Origin: Ignavibacteria bacterium
Lineage (GTDB): Bacteria; Bacteroidota; Ignavibacteria; Ch128b
NCBI GenBank assembly: GCA_016873845.1
Contig: VGVX01000019.1
Location: 1-37,737, forward strand
Reading direction: 5' to 3'
Length of the DNA: 37,737 bases
Below the pieces are notes generated by a model. That model was not told the DNA's origin. It searched no databases and saw nothing but the letters and a program-made list of their open reading frames with translations. Made by a program: the position numbers and the translations under genes. Of the stretch, positions 27,565 through 37,361 are shown one piece after another. Within the stretch, counting starts at the first letter, position 1. The number at the start of each line of letters is the position of its first letter.

Positions 27565-30405
27565 ATGAAAAAAATCTTCACATGTTTCTTGTTTGTTACT
27601 ATTATTTTGATCCAGAATGGATTTGCTGGCAATACAGGAAAAATTGCCGGTAAAGTTATCGATTCTGACACCAAGGAACCAATCCCATTTGCAAATGTAA
27701 TTATTAATGGCACTTCACTCGGTGCGGCTACAAACCTTTCAGGAGAATTTGTAATTTTAAATGTTCCTCCGGGAGTACATACAGTCACAGCATCCGTTGT
27801 TGGCTATATGAAAAAATCAATTCGCGACGTGAGAGTGAATGTTGATTTTACAACTCGATTGGAATTCACTCTATCACAAGGTTCAATTGATCTGCCTGCA
27901 GTAGTTGTTCAAGGTGAAAGAAATCCATTGATAAGGCAGGACTTAACTAATCCAATTGCTTCAATCACTGATGAGACAATTGGTGAACTCCCGGTCGATC
28001 AAATTAATGATGTTATTAAATTACAAGCCGGAGTTGTGGTCGGTAATGATGGTGACATTCATATTCGTGGCGGTTTAGGGAATGAAATCGCATTCAATTT
28101 AAATGGCGTTACTCTCAATGATCCATACGGCAACCGAAGATCAGTTGGGCTCGCAACAAATGCAGTTCAAGAAGTTTCAGTTTCCAGTGGAACTTTTAGT
28201 GCCGAGTATGGAAATGCTTTAAGCGGAGTAGTGAATTACGTTACAAAGGAAGGTCCACAAAGATACACTGCAAGCATCAAAGCTTACGGCGGCGATTATC
28301 TCTCATCACGGAAAGAATTATTTACAAATATTGATGAGATCGATCCATTTAACCGTGCAAGAACAGAAGTTACGCTCGGAGGACCGTTTCCATTTCTGCC
28401 GAATAATTTTTCGTTCTTTCTTTCTTCGGTTTATGAGAGTTTTAAAGGATCGCTCTATGGTGTGAGATTATACAATCCAACAGATTCATATCTCGAAAGA
28501 AATAATTTCAGCTCATCCGATTCGAGATATGGCGCATCAACCACAAGTTATTTCTTTAATCCTTATTCAAAAGATTCTACCGGAATGCCATCTGGTGATG
28601 GAGCAATTGTTCCAATGAACTGGTCAAAGTCATTTAATTTTCAAGGCAACTTAGTTTACAAACCACTTTCAACTTTAAAATTCAGATATGAACTTGTGCT
28701 TGATAACGGAAAATCTCAAGATTATGAACGTGCATATAAATTTAATCCTGACGGCAGGGGAACAAATTACAGCAGTGGTTATATTAATTCTTTTGGAGTG
28801 ACACACACAGTATCAAATAATTTATTTTATAATTTAAAAGCATCGTTTGGAGTTAATGAATATAAATCGTACTTGTACGAAAATCCGCTTGATCCACGAT
28901 ATTTGCCATCTCTCTATGCCCGCGGAATTGGGAATACCGGATTTCTTGCTGGCGGCACTGATAGAAGCAGATTCAATAGAAAGACAGAGACAATTGGTAT
29001 TAAAGGAGATTTAGTCGCACAACTATTAAATGTGCATGAAGTTAAATTTGGATTTGAAATTAGGAAACACAAATTGAACGTAGAAAGTTTTTCAACTCAA
29101 GTTGGATATATTAATTCGTTTGGTGATTTTACTACGTTCAATCCCACTGATCTTTTATATGATTCGTTAAATATTGTACAGAAAATTCCAACGGATACTT
29201 CACTCTATACGGCTTATGCAAGAGAGCCATTCCAGGCTGCAGTATATTTGTTGGATAAAATAGAACTTGCCTCTTCTATGATTCTCAATGTTGGTTTACG
29301 ATACGAATATTTTGATCCTGCTGCGCAGTACAATCCATATGTCAGCAGGGATTTAAGTGATCTGAAAGCAGGTGCGATCACTCCAGGGATCGCCGATGCA
29401 TTACCGAAACACCGATTGAGTCCGCGCTTTAGTGTCTCGTATCCAATAACAGACGCTGGTGTGATCAGATTTTCTTATGGGCATTTTTATCAAGTCCCGT
29501 CATTGGCAAGTCTTTATTCAAATCCGAATTTTTATGTGGCGAACTTTGGCGAGAATCCGACTTTCGGTAATCCGAATGTTGAACCGCAAAGAAGTGTTCA
29601 ATACGAACTTGGACTTCAGCAGCTTTTAATGGAAGATCTCGGATTGAATGTGACAGGATTTTATAAAGATGTTAGCAATTACATTTATACTCAGCAAATT
29701 TTTACACCTGAAGGAAGAGGATTCTATCTTCTGACTAATCTTGCTTATTCAAACAGTAAAGGTGTCACAGTATCGTTATTAAAGCGAAGATCTCCAGGAG
29801 ACCTTTTCTCTGCAACACTTGATTATACATTTTCGCTTGCGGAAGGAAACAGAACTTATCCTTCTGATGAAATTTTCTTTAGCGAACAATCTGGGAAACA
29901 GTCTGAGACTTACCTTGTTCCATTTAGTTTCGATAGAAGTCATGTGATCAATGCAACTGTCGCATTCACAAAACAAAATGATTGGACTGCATCATTGATT
30001 GGTTATATGCAAACCGGGACTCCCTATACGCCGGTCTTCCCTTCCAATATAGTTGATATTACATTCGAGCAAGGAAGCGGAAGACAACCGATTCAATGGA
30101 ATGTTGATCTTAAACTTGAAAAATTCTTCATGCTTGGTAATTTGAAATTCTCGTTATTCTGCCAAGTCGAAAATCTATTCGATACGGAAAATGAATTATT
30201 TGTTTATGCGTCATCAGGAAGATCGAGATCCAATATTGAAGAAAAAGATATCCCCATAGTTTTTTCAGATATTATTAAGAGGATAAAACGTGGTGATGCA
30301 GGTCTAATGCCTCTGAACGAAATAGAAGAATATTATTCACTAAGACCTGAGAGAGTCAATCGACCTCGTGAAATTAGGGTTGGATTCTCGTTAATCTTTA
30401 ATTAG
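27565..30405 (+). CDS. TonB-dependent outer-membrane receptor with carboxypeptidase-regulatory domain
   Basis: An outer-membrane barrel driven by TonB. The 946-residue protein has a signal peptide (1-21), a CarboxypepD_reg-like beta domain (about 25-105; KIAGKVIDSDTKEPIPFANV), a possible TonB-box stretch DLPAVVVQ (109-116), a plug domain (about 125-230) with IHIRGGLGNEIAFNLNGV and FSAEYGNALSGVVNYVTKEG, then the barrel ending in RVGFSLIFN with a terminal aromatic-X-Asn. GAGGT at 27555-27559 supports ATG 27565. No SusD partner follows; the next genes are a giant exported protein and a PorV-like protein. The ligand is unknown. It may serve as a secretion-linked receptor rather than a nutrient importer. 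Confidence 0.92.
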   Translation: MKKIFTCFLFVTIILIQNGFAGNTGKIAGKVIDSDTKEPIPFANVIINGTSLGAATNLSGEFVILNVPPGVHTVTASVVGYMKKSIRDVRVNVDFTTRLEFTLSQGSIDLPAVVVQGERNPLIRQDLTNPIASITDETIGELPVDQINDVIKLQAGVVVGNDGDIHIRGGLGNEIAFNLNGVTLNDPYGNRRSVGLATNAVQEVSVSSGTFSAEYGNALSGVVNYVTKEGPQRYTASIKAYGGDYLSSRKELFTNIDEIDPFNRARTEVTLGGPFPFLPNNFSFFLSSVYESFKGSLYGVRLYNPTDSYLERNNFSSSDSRYGASTTSYFFNPYSKDSTGMPSGDGAIVPMNWSKSFNFQGNLVYKPLSTLKFRYELVLDNGKSQDYERAYKFNPDGRGTNYSSGYINSFGVTHTVSNNLFYNLKASFGVNEYKSYLYENPLDPRYLPSLYARGIGNTGFLAGGTDRSRFNRKTETIGIKGDLVAQLLNVHEVKFGFEIRKHKLNVESFSTQVGYINSFGDFTTFNPTDLLYDSLNIVQKIPTDTSLYTAYAREPFQAAVYLLDKIELASSMILNVGLRYEYFDPAAQYNPYVSRDLSDLKAGAITPGIADALPKHRLSPRFSVSYPITDAGVIRFSYGHFYQVPSLASLYSNPNFYVANFGENPTFGNPNVEPQRSVQYELGLQQLLMEDLGLNVTGFYKDVSNYIYTQQIFTPEGRGFYLLTNLAYSNSKGVTVSLLKRRSPGDLFSATLDYTFSLAEGNRTYPSDEIFFSEQSGKQSETYLVPFSFDRSHVINATVAFTKQNDWTASLIGYMQTGTPYTPVFPSNIVDITFEQGSGRQPIQWNVDLKLEKFFMLGNLKFSLFCQVENLFDTENELFVYASSGRSRSNIEEKDIPIVFSDIIKRIKRGDAGLMPLNEIEEYYSLRPERVNRPREIRVGFSLIFN

Positions 30406-30423
30406 AGTTTTAGGAGAAAGTTG

Positions 30424-33400
30424 ATGAAATCAAAAATTGTTTTTTTAATCTCGGCTTTATTGATCATATCTGCGAATTTATTTTCCCAGAAGAAAGATAA
30501 ATACGGCTATTACATCATAAAGGAATTAACCGAGGAAGAAGCACTTCGCATTTATGGCAAGCCTGCCGATGCATTGCAGAAATCTCTCGGCAATAAAAAC
30601 ATTATCAAAGAATCTATAATTCAAGGAAATAAAGTCAAAACGGTTTTATTCAATTACGGTTCTATTTGTGCCCCAAATTATCTCGGAAATGTGGCAGACT
30701 TGGTTTGGAATAATCTCGGTTACGGATTTGAATTCGGCCCGCTAGCAGCCGGTGAAGTTGTTTCTACTTACACAGATACACTTGGAAATACAAAAACAGA
30801 TACACTGCGGATCGTAGACGATTCTTTTATTCGATTCAGTCCATTGCAGGGAGATTATAATCCAGCAGGCACCATAAAATGGGGATGGCTGCCTAAGGAT
30901 GGATACGTCGATCCTTCACAAAAAGAAATCTCTAGATTGAATGCAACAGATAATAATGGTGACGGCAAACCCGATAGCTGGCCTGAAGGTTGGTATAATT
31001 CTGGGGCTGGAAAATATTTGTGGCCTGCGTTCCTTGGTGATCAAGCTACTGCACCAGACGAAGAAGTTTATTTTGTCTTAGATGATTTTACAAATGCAGA
31101 ATTTCCGTATTATCCATTTCCAGATGATGCAACAAAAAGAGGTCTCGGATTGGATATGGAAGTTCGTGTACTTCAATTTAATAATCCACTCGCTGAAGAT
31201 ATTATTTTCTTAGTTTACCAGACGACGAATGTGAGTCCAAAGACTTTGCCAAGAGTTTATTTTGGTATGCATGGTGATCCACACGTTGGAGGTCCTGGTG
31301 ACTATGGTGATGATAGAGCGTTTTTTATTCCATCTCTTGGATCACTTGCTGATCCGTATCCTCAACGAGCGAGAAGCATGGTTTATGCTTGGGATGATGA
31401 TATGAAAGGTGATGGTGGAAGAAAAGCCGGTTACTTCGGATGGAAATTCCTTGAAAGTCCAAGTAAACATTCAGATGCTAAAGATAATGATGATGATGGT
31501 ATTACAGATGAAAGTCCATTCAACGATGCAGGATTTTACATTGATGGAGTAGCTTATCCATTAACTACTGGAATAACCGATGTTGCAAAGTACACAGCGA
31601 CTTATGGGGCTCCAAAACCTCGCTGGTCTGGAGACGAAGATGGTGATTGGGACCCTGCAAGAGACGATGTTGGCGTTGATGGAATTGGTCCAGATTCACC
31701 AAATTATCCAGGTGCAGATTATGGCGAGGGAGATGGCAAACCAACACAAGCATGGTATTTAGATCTAAATGACAATGGAAGATACGATGCTGGTGAAACA
31801 ATTTCTGAAATTAGAATTGCTGGTTATAAATGGCTCGGTTCTGAAACTAATTTTGGATTAAGAGATATCTCTGAATCTGATCAAATAGGTTTAACAAGCT
31901 TCCATGCGGTGACTTATACTAATACATTTCCTAACGTTCCAGCAAATGATCCGCTAATGTGGGAATGGTTATCGAGTGATTCAATTGACGTCAATCAAGA
32001 ATTATTGAATGAACCAGGTGATAATATTTTTAATTTTGGCACTGGTCCCTTCAGACTTGAATCAGGTGAAACACAAAGATTCTCAATGTGCATTTTGTTT
32101 GGAGAAAATTTAAACGATTTAGTTTTGAACGCAGAAACATCAACAAGAATTGTTGAAGCGGATTACAGATTCGCACAGCCGCCTGCAAAACCGATTGTAA
32201 CAGCAGTTCCGGGAAATAAGCAAGTTACACTTTATTGGGATACTCGCGCAGAGGAATCGCTTGATCCACTTACTCAATTAAAAGATTTTCAGGGTTACAA
32301 AATTTACCGCAGCCAAGATCCTAAATTTGCAGATGTGTTCAAGATCACAGACGGTAATGGCGTTCCATTTCTTGGTGAAGCATTATTCGATCCGAACAAG
32401 AGCAAATATGCTCAATTCGATTTAAACGATTCTCTGTCAGGATTCCATCCTGTTGAATACGCCGGAAGAGGTGTCAAGTATTTTCTTGGCACAAACACGG
32501 GTTTAGTTCACGAGTATGTTGATTCAACAGTTCTTAACGGAGTAAAATATTATTACGCAATAGTGTCTTATGATGGCGGTTCACTTTTACCCGGTAAAGA
32601 ACTTCCACCAACTGAAAGTCAAGCTGTAATTATTCAAGATCCTATAACAGGCGAATTAAGGTTCGAATCAAATACATTAGAGATTATTCCCGGTCCTCCC
32701 ACAGATGGCACAATTTCTGCGGGTCTTGCAGCCAACGTAAAAAGAGAAAAAGGAATATCGACTGGTAAAATAAATTTAAAGGTTTATGATAGTAAAACAG
32801 TTAGAGACCAAAGTGAATTTCAGGTTCAATTTACCGATTCACTTGCATATGATGTTCTCAATTATACTGGTGTGACAGATAAATTTATTTCGAAGGATAC
32901 AGTATTTGTAAACTTATCAAATAAAAACATAGTATTGAGCAGCGTAATTGTAAAAGATGCTTCAGGCAATGTTGTTCCTCAATCAAAGTATAGTGTGAGT
33001 TCTTTAACGGGAAAGATCAAAGGAAATGCAAAGAACGATCTGCCAACAGGCCAAACGTTCACTATCTCTTATCAGTACTATCCCGTTTATCAAAGTAAAT
33101 TTGTAAAGGGAGAAGATGGTAATTCTTCATTTGATGGATTAAGAATTTTTGTTACTAAGGATACTCTGGGAGTGGATAGAAAAAATTCTGGCTGGCTTCC
33201 TGGAAGAGCTAATAATTTTAAGGATTCAATTCTTTGGGTTCCAAGAACTGTTAGTGGTTCAGCACCTCATCTTCCGACTGATTTAGATTTCAAGCTTGAA
33301 TTTACTAGTATGGACACAACTGCCGATGGTAAATTTGTCATTCCAGGCGACACGGTTTTATCTCAACCGATAAATCGACCGCTCATTTGTCCATTCAAAA

Positions 33401-34020
33401 TAACGATTACTACAGCAGATACAATGCTTGGGAGAAAAGCTGACTATTTTATTTTTGAGGGAATTGCATCCACACGGAATAACAACAAATGGGACCCAGG
33501 TGAAAATATCATTTTCTTTCCAAGAGTTCGATCAGGAATCAGAACTGCTTATCAAATCGATTTTAATTTACCGAGTACTGGTACAACACCAATCTATCCT
33601 AAAGCCGGTGATACTTATGTCTTGAGAACAACGAAACCATTTAAGAAGGGGGATATTTATTCATTTAAGACTAAAGGTGAAACGTATGATAAGACAACTG
33701 CAAAGGCCGCTTTATCCGATGTTTATGTAGTACCTAATCCATACATTGCGTTCTCCGAAGCGGAAGAGCCAGCGAAACTTCCTAATCGGCGTGGTGAACA
33801 GCAGCTTCAATTCAGGAATCTTCCGCGTGAATGTACTGTGCGTATCTACACAATTACAGGTGAATTAGTTGAAACGCTTAATAAGAATGATGACTCAAGC
33901 ATACTTGGTTGGAATTTACTAACATACGAGGGACAACGAATCGCGTATGGCGTTTACATCTATCATGTCGATGCACCAGGAATAGGTGAAAAAATTGGCA
34001 GATTTGCAGTCATTAAATAG
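30424..34020 (+). CDS. Giant exported protein with Fn3-like domain and T9SS-like C-terminal domain
   Basis: A 1198-residue protein with a signal peptide (about 1-21, ending NLFSQ). Acidic calcium-loop-like stretches occur in the first half: DNNGDGKPD (from 176), DNDDDGITDE (354), GDEDGDWDPARDD (404) and DLNDNGRYDAGE (447). A fibronectin type III-like domain starts near 586 (AVPGNKQVTLYWD, GYKIYRSQD). The last 98 residues, from VVPNPYIAF, end in the pattern VRIYTITGELV, AYGVYIYHV, GRFAVIK, as in type IX sorting domains. The rest I do not recognise. AGGAG at 30412-30416 selects ATG 30424 over the TTG just before. It is probably moved to the cell surface with the PorV-like protein encoded next. 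Confidence 0.82.
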   Translation: MKSKIVFLISALLIISANLFSQKKDKYGYYIIKELTEEEALRIYGKPADALQKSLGNKNIIKESIIQGNKVKTVLFNYGSICAPNYLGNVADLVWNNLGYGFEFGPLAAGEVVSTYTDTLGNTKTDTLRIVDDSFIRFSPLQGDYNPAGTIKWGWLPKDGYVDPSQKEISRLNATDNNGDGKPDSWPEGWYNSGAGKYLWPAFLGDQATAPDEEVYFVLDDFTNAEFPYYPFPDDATKRGLGLDMEVRVLQFNNPLAEDIIFLVYQTTNVSPKTLPRVYFGMHGDPHVGGPGDYGDDRAFFIPSLGSLADPYPQRARSMVYAWDDDMKGDGGRKAGYFGWKFLESPSKHSDAKDNDDDGITDESPFNDAGFYIDGVAYPLTTGITDVAKYTATYGAPKPRWSGDEDGDWDPARDDVGVDGIGPDSPNYPGADYGEGDGKPTQAWYLDLNDNGRYDAGETISEIRIAGYKWLGSETNFGLRDISESDQIGLTSFHAVTYTNTFPNVPANDPLMWEWLSSDSIDVNQELLNEPGDNIFNFGTGPFRLESGETQRFSMCILFGENLNDLVLNAETSTRIVEADYRFAQPPAKPIVTAVPGNKQVTLYWDTRAEESLDPLTQLKDFQGYKIYRSQDPKFADVFKITDGNGVPFLGEALFDPNKSKYAQFDLNDSLSGFHPVEYAGRGVKYFLGTNTGLVHEYVDSTVLNGVKYYYAIVSYDGGSLLPGKELPPTESQAVIIQDPITGELRFESNTLEIIPGPPTDGTISAGLAANVKREKGISTGKINLKVYDSKTVRDQSEFQVQFTDSLAYDVLNYTGVTDKFISKDTVFVNLSNKNIVLSSVIVKDASGNVVPQSKYSVSSLTGKIKGNAKNDLPTGQTFTISYQYYPVYQSKFVKGEDGNSSFDGLRIFVTKDTLGVDRKNSGWLPGRANNFKDSILWVPRTVSGSAPHLPTDLDFKLEFTSMDTTADGKFVIPGDTVLSQPINRPLICPFKITITTADTMLGRKADYFIFEGIASTRNNNKWDPGENIIFFPRVRSGIRTAYQIDFNLPSTGTTPIYPKAGDTYVLRTTKPFKKGDIYSFKTKGETYDKTTAKAALSDVYVVPNPYIAFSEAEEPAKLPNRRGEQQLQFRNLPRECTVRIYTITGELVETLNKNDDSSILGWNLLTYEGQRIAYGVYIYHVDAPGIGEKIGRFAVIK

Positions 34021-34051
34021 ATTTTGAAATAAAACTCTTTGGAGATATAAA

Positions 34052-35086
34052 ATGAAGAAAAAAGTTTTAATAACTCTGCTTCTATTAATTGGCATTGGAA
34101 GTAATTATTCCAATGCTCAGCTCGATAGGAGCACAACCAAAGTTGCAACAACTGCAGCTCAATTTCTGAAAATAGGTGCAGGCGCTCGTGCAATCGGAAT
34201 GGCTGGTGCATTTTCTGCTATGGAAAATGATATTTATTCTATTTATTGGAATCCTGCCGGTGTATCAAGAATTTATGGTACAGGTGCAGTCGCTTTCAAT
34301 CACGCAAACTGGCTTGCAGATATGGCTTATGATTTTGCAGCATTAACGATCAATATCGGAGATCTCGGAACGCTTGGATTTAGTTTTACATCATTCAGAG
34401 TACCTGAGGATAAAGTCCGTACGTTTGAAAATCCCGAGGGAGATGGAAGAGTTTGGGATGCAAGCTCGCTTGCTCTTGGTTTGACCTATGCAAGAAATCT
34501 TACAGATAACTTCTCTATTGGATTCACTGCAAAATATATTCGTGAAGCAATATGGAATATGTCTGCTAATACATTTGCGATAGATGTCGGGACGATGTAC
34601 ACGACTCCGTTCAACGGGTTGAAAATCGGTGCAAGCATCACCAACTTTGGTACAAAGATGCGGCTCGATGGGAGAGATATTTACATTAATGTTGATCCAA
34701 ACTCAAATCCAAACTCCGGTGCGAACAATGTGCCTGCAGAGTACAGAATGAATTACTATGACATTCCATTGACCTTTAGGATCGGTTTGGGAATGGATAT
34801 TATTCGAACTAATTTATTCACAGCGACTGCGGCTATTGATGCAGTTCATCCAAACGATAATACTGAATATGTTAACTCCGGTATCGAATTCAATTTTAAT
34901 AGAATGATCTTTGCACGAATCGGTTATAAATCACTGTTTATGCGCGACAGTGAACAAGGATTAACATTCGGATTCGGTGTTTCATATCCAATCGTAAACG
35001 ATATTGGATTGTCCTTCAATTATGGTTATGCTGACTTTAATAGATTGAAAAATGTGCAATTTTTTGATCTGACGATACAATTCTAA
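34052..35086 (+). CDS. porV: PorV/PorQ-family outer-membrane protein
   Basis: A 344-residue FadL-like beta-barrel of the PorV family; in T9SS, PorV shuttles cargo from the translocon to the attachment complex. The signal peptide ends about residue 22 (NYSNA). The family block follows: TAAQFLKIGAGARAIGMAGA, then YSIYWNPAGVSRI and FNHANWLADMAYDFAA, and the protein ends in an outer-membrane-like LTIQF. GGAG at 34041-34044 supports the start. It is third after the TonB receptor and the giant exported protein, so a dedicated role for that cargo is likely. Several paralogues are common in these genomes, so the symbol is tentative. Confidence 0.85.
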   Translation: MKKKVLITLLLLIGIGSNYSNAQLDRSTTKVATTAAQFLKIGAGARAIGMAGAFSAMENDIYSIYWNPAGVSRIYGTGAVAFNHANWLADMAYDFAALTINIGDLGTLGFSFTSFRVPEDKVRTFENPEGDGRVWDASSLALGLTYARNLTDNFSIGFTAKYIREAIWNMSANTFAIDVGTMYTTPFNGLKIGASITNFGTKMRLDGRDIYINVDPNSNPNSGANNVPAEYRMNYYDIPLTFRIGLGMDIIRTNLFTATAAIDAVHPNDNTEYVNSGIEFNFNRMIFARIGYKSLFMRDSEQGLTFGFGVSYPIVNDIGLSFNYGYADFNRLKNVQFFDLTIQF

Positions 35087-35105
35087 ACGAATTAATTTTT
35101 TTTTC

Positions 35106-35153
35106 AATGCCCAACTTTGTTTTTGAAATAAAATGAAAAAGTTGGGCATTTTT
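35106..35153 (+). terminator. Terminator of the TonB receptor-porV group, overlapping the next gene start
   Basis: A 13-pair perfect stem AATGCCCAACTTT (35106-35118) with AAAGTTGGGCATT (35138-35150), a 19-base loop, and T at 35149-35153. It lies 20 bases after the porV stop. The loop is long for a terminator. The ATG of the following gene (35133) lies in the loop and its first codons form the 3' arm. Confidence 0.75.
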
Positions 35154-35855
35154 GTTTTAAAGGTTAATTCAAGACTTTTAGAACATTTCGGAAAACCAAA
35201 ACGTAAGCTTGATTCTAAGCCACTCGATATTCTCATTGCAACGATTTTATCTCAAAACACATCCGACAAGAATTCGCTTAAAGCTTATCATAACCTTCGA
35301 AAGAAATTTCCTGCTTGGGCGGATATTAAAAAAGCATCTATCTCACAGCTTGCAAGAACTATTCGAATTGCTGGTTTGAGTAGGCAAAAAGCTAAGACAA
35401 TTAAAGAGTTATTTAAGTGGCTCGTAAACATAAATCAACATTACTCGTTAGGATTTCTCAACGATTTATCTAACGAAGAAGTACTTTCTGAGTTAACAAA
35501 GCTTCAAGGAATTGGCGTAAAGACTGCATCTTGTGTACTTTTATTTGGAATGCAAAGGAACGTTTGCCCTGTTGATACACATGTATTTCGTACTGTAAAC
35601 AGAATTGGTATAGTAAGTGGATCAACCCCTGAAAAAACTTTTTATGCTTTGGACAAAATTTTACCCTACGGTATTGCACACGAATTCCATACGAATTTAA
35701 TTATTTTAGGCCGTACGATTTGCAAACCAAAAAAACCTGAATGTTTCAACTGTCCCTTGGTCAAATTATGCAACTTTAAAAAGAAAAATCTCACTTCCGA
35801 TTTCTCTTCGGCGTCGAACAGAAGGAATGATATTATTCTGTTGGATGCAATATAA
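35133..35855 (+). CDS. nth: Endonuclease III-like DNA glycosylase/AP lyase
   Basis: An HhH-GPD base-excision repair enzyme that removes oxidised pyrimidines and cleaves the abasic site. The 240-residue protein has the helix-hairpin-helix LQGIGVKTASCVLL with catalytic K130, the aspartate D148 in PVDTHVFR, and the iron-sulfur loop C197-x6-C204-x2-C207-x5-C213. The opening motif LSQNTSDKNS differs from the E. coli enzyme's LSAQATD and is seen in a divergent Nth-like subfamily. The ATG at 35133 lies in the loop of a terminator hairpin without a ribosome binding site. Alternative starts are few, TTG 35142 being one, and the conserved core begins about residue 20. Confidence 0.88.
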   Translation: MKKLGIFVLKVNSRLLEHFGKPKRKLDSKPLDILIATILSQNTSDKNSLKAYHNLRKKFPAWADIKKASISQLARTIRIAGLSRQKAKTIKELFKWLVNINQHYSLGFLNDLSNEEVLSELTKLQGIGVKTASCVLLFGMQRNVCPVDTHVFRTVNRIGIVSGSTPEKTFYALDKILPYGIAHEFHTNLIILGRTICKPKKPECFNCPLVKLCNFKKKNLTSDFSSASNRRNDIILLDAI

Positions 35856-36062
35856 AGTCAATTTTATGTAATGGTATAACCGATACTATTTTTTGATTTC
35901 TTCCTAGTACTAGTCAGTGTAAACCGATCTTGTAATATCATCACACAAAAAAAGCATCAATAAAATCTTAGATTGGAATTTGTGAAAAGAACCGTAAACG
36001 ATAGAATCCTTGATTCCAGAATATTTTTTGAATAACTTAAGATAGTAACGAACTAAGTAATT
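35856..36062. other. Intergenic region between nth and the NfeD gene
   Basis: 207 bases with no coding frame I trust. The only pattern seen is a ten-base palindrome CTAGTACTAG at 35904-35913. It presumably contains the promoter of the NfeD-slipin pair, but no convincing consensus was found. Confidence 0.4.
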
Positions 36063-37340
36063 ATGGTAAAAAAATTTCTGTTCGCAATTATATTCAGCAT
36101 ACCAATTGTTGCATTATCACAACCGTATAAAATTTATTTGTTGACAATTGATGGTGCAATAAATCCTGCTTCCGCAGAGTACATACACGAGGGGATCAAA
36201 GCCGCTATTGATGATAAAGCTGAGTGTGTTATTATCAAACTGAATACACCAGGCGGACTGCTAAAATCCACCCGCGTAATTGTTACGGAATTTCTTCAAT
36301 CAAAAATCCCAATAGTAGTATATGTTCATCCGCAAGGTTCGCAGGCTGCATCAGCCGGCGTTTTTGTAACTATGGCTGCTCATATCGCTGTAATGGCTCC
36401 GGGAACGAACATTGGAGCGGCACACCCTGTGACGCTCGAGGGTCAGCAAGATTCAATTATGATGGAAAAAGCCACTAATGATGCCGCGGCTTTTATTCGA
36501 ACGATAAGTGAAAAAAGAAAACGTAACATTGAGTGGGGTGAAGATGCTGTTAGAAAAAGCCTTTCTATTACCGAATCGGAAGCTCTTAAGAAAAATGTAA
36601 TTGATATAGTTGCAGAATCCCTTAACGATTTAACTGAACAATTAGACGGCAGAAAAGTCGAGATGGTTGATGGAGAAAAAGCGATACACTCTAAAAATGC
36701 TGAAATCATTTCTTACGAAATGAGCTTTAAGCTAAAGCTATTAAATACTCTTAGCGACCCGAACATCGCTTATATTTTATTCATGCTGGGATTGTACGGA
36801 TTATTATTTGAGCTTTATAATCCTGGCTCGATATTTCCAGGTATAGTTGGAGGAATTTGTATAATTCTCGCTTTCTATTCTTTCCATACCTTACCGATTA
36901 ACTATGCAGGATTGGCACTTATAATCTTTGCTGTCATCTTGTTCATTTTAGAAATTAAAATCATCAGCCATGGACTTTTAACAGTCGGCGGTTCAATTTC
37001 ACTAATTTTAGGTTCTATCATGCTAATAGATAATGAATCAACGTTGGAATTTGTAAAAATATCTTGGCAGATTATAGTCCTTATTGTCGTAATGACGGTA
37101 CTATTTTTCATATTTGCGGTTGGACTCGGTATAAAAGCCCAACGTAGAAAACCGACTACAGGCACTGAAGGAATCCTGCTTGAAGTGGGAAATGTTGTAT
37201 CGGAGTTAAAACCAAATGGAACAATTCAAATTCACGGCGAAATATGGAATGCGGAGAGTATAGAAGGAAAAATTCCGAAAGGATGCCGTGTCAAAGTTGT
37301 TGAAGTGAACAATCTAACATTGAAGGTAAAAAAGGTTTAA
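36063..37340 (+). CDS. NfeD-family membrane-bound serine protease (ClpP class)
   Basis: A 425-residue long-form NfeD protein: a signal peptide (1-19), a ClpP-like protease domain (about 24-210), four to five membrane helices (about 240-365) and a C-terminal OB-fold NfeD domain (about 370-425). The catalytic dyad is visible: S97 in QAASAGVF and K136 in MMEKATND, closely matching S97 and K138 of the archaeal stomatin protease PH1510. That family cleaves the hydrophobic tail of partner stomatins. The slipin gene starts 21 bases downstream, as usual for this pair. The likely role is in membrane quality control or membrane domains. Confidence 0.93.
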   Translation: MVKKFLFAIIFSIPIVALSQPYKIYLLTIDGAINPASAEYIHEGIKAAIDDKAECVIIKLNTPGGLLKSTRVIVTEFLQSKIPIVVYVHPQGSQAASAGVFVTMAAHIAVMAPGTNIGAAHPVTLEGQQDSIMMEKATNDAAAFIRTISEKRKRNIEWGEDAVRKSLSITESEALKKNVIDIVAESLNDLTEQLDGRKVEMVDGEKAIHSKNAEIISYEMSFKLKLLNTLSDPNIAYILFMLGLYGLLFELYNPGSIFPGIVGGICIILAFYSFHTLPINYAGLALIIFAVILFILEIKIISHGLLTVGGSISLILGSIMLIDNESTLEFVKISWQIIVLIVVMTVLFFIFAVGLGIKAQRRKPTTGTEGILLEVGNVVSELKPNGTIQIHGEIWNAESIEGKIPKGCRVKVVEVNNLTLKVKKV

Positions 37341-37361
37341 TTATTTTTTAAGGAGGTTTAA

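Noticed and set aside
31565-31801. Open frames on both strands inside the giant exoprotein gene, one rich in His and Leu
   Set aside because: They result from the biased Asp/Gly codons of the calcium-like region read in other frames.
35904-35913. Ten-base palindrome CTAGTACTAG before the NfeD gene
   Set aside because: Too short and isolated to call an operator; expected by chance at this scale.
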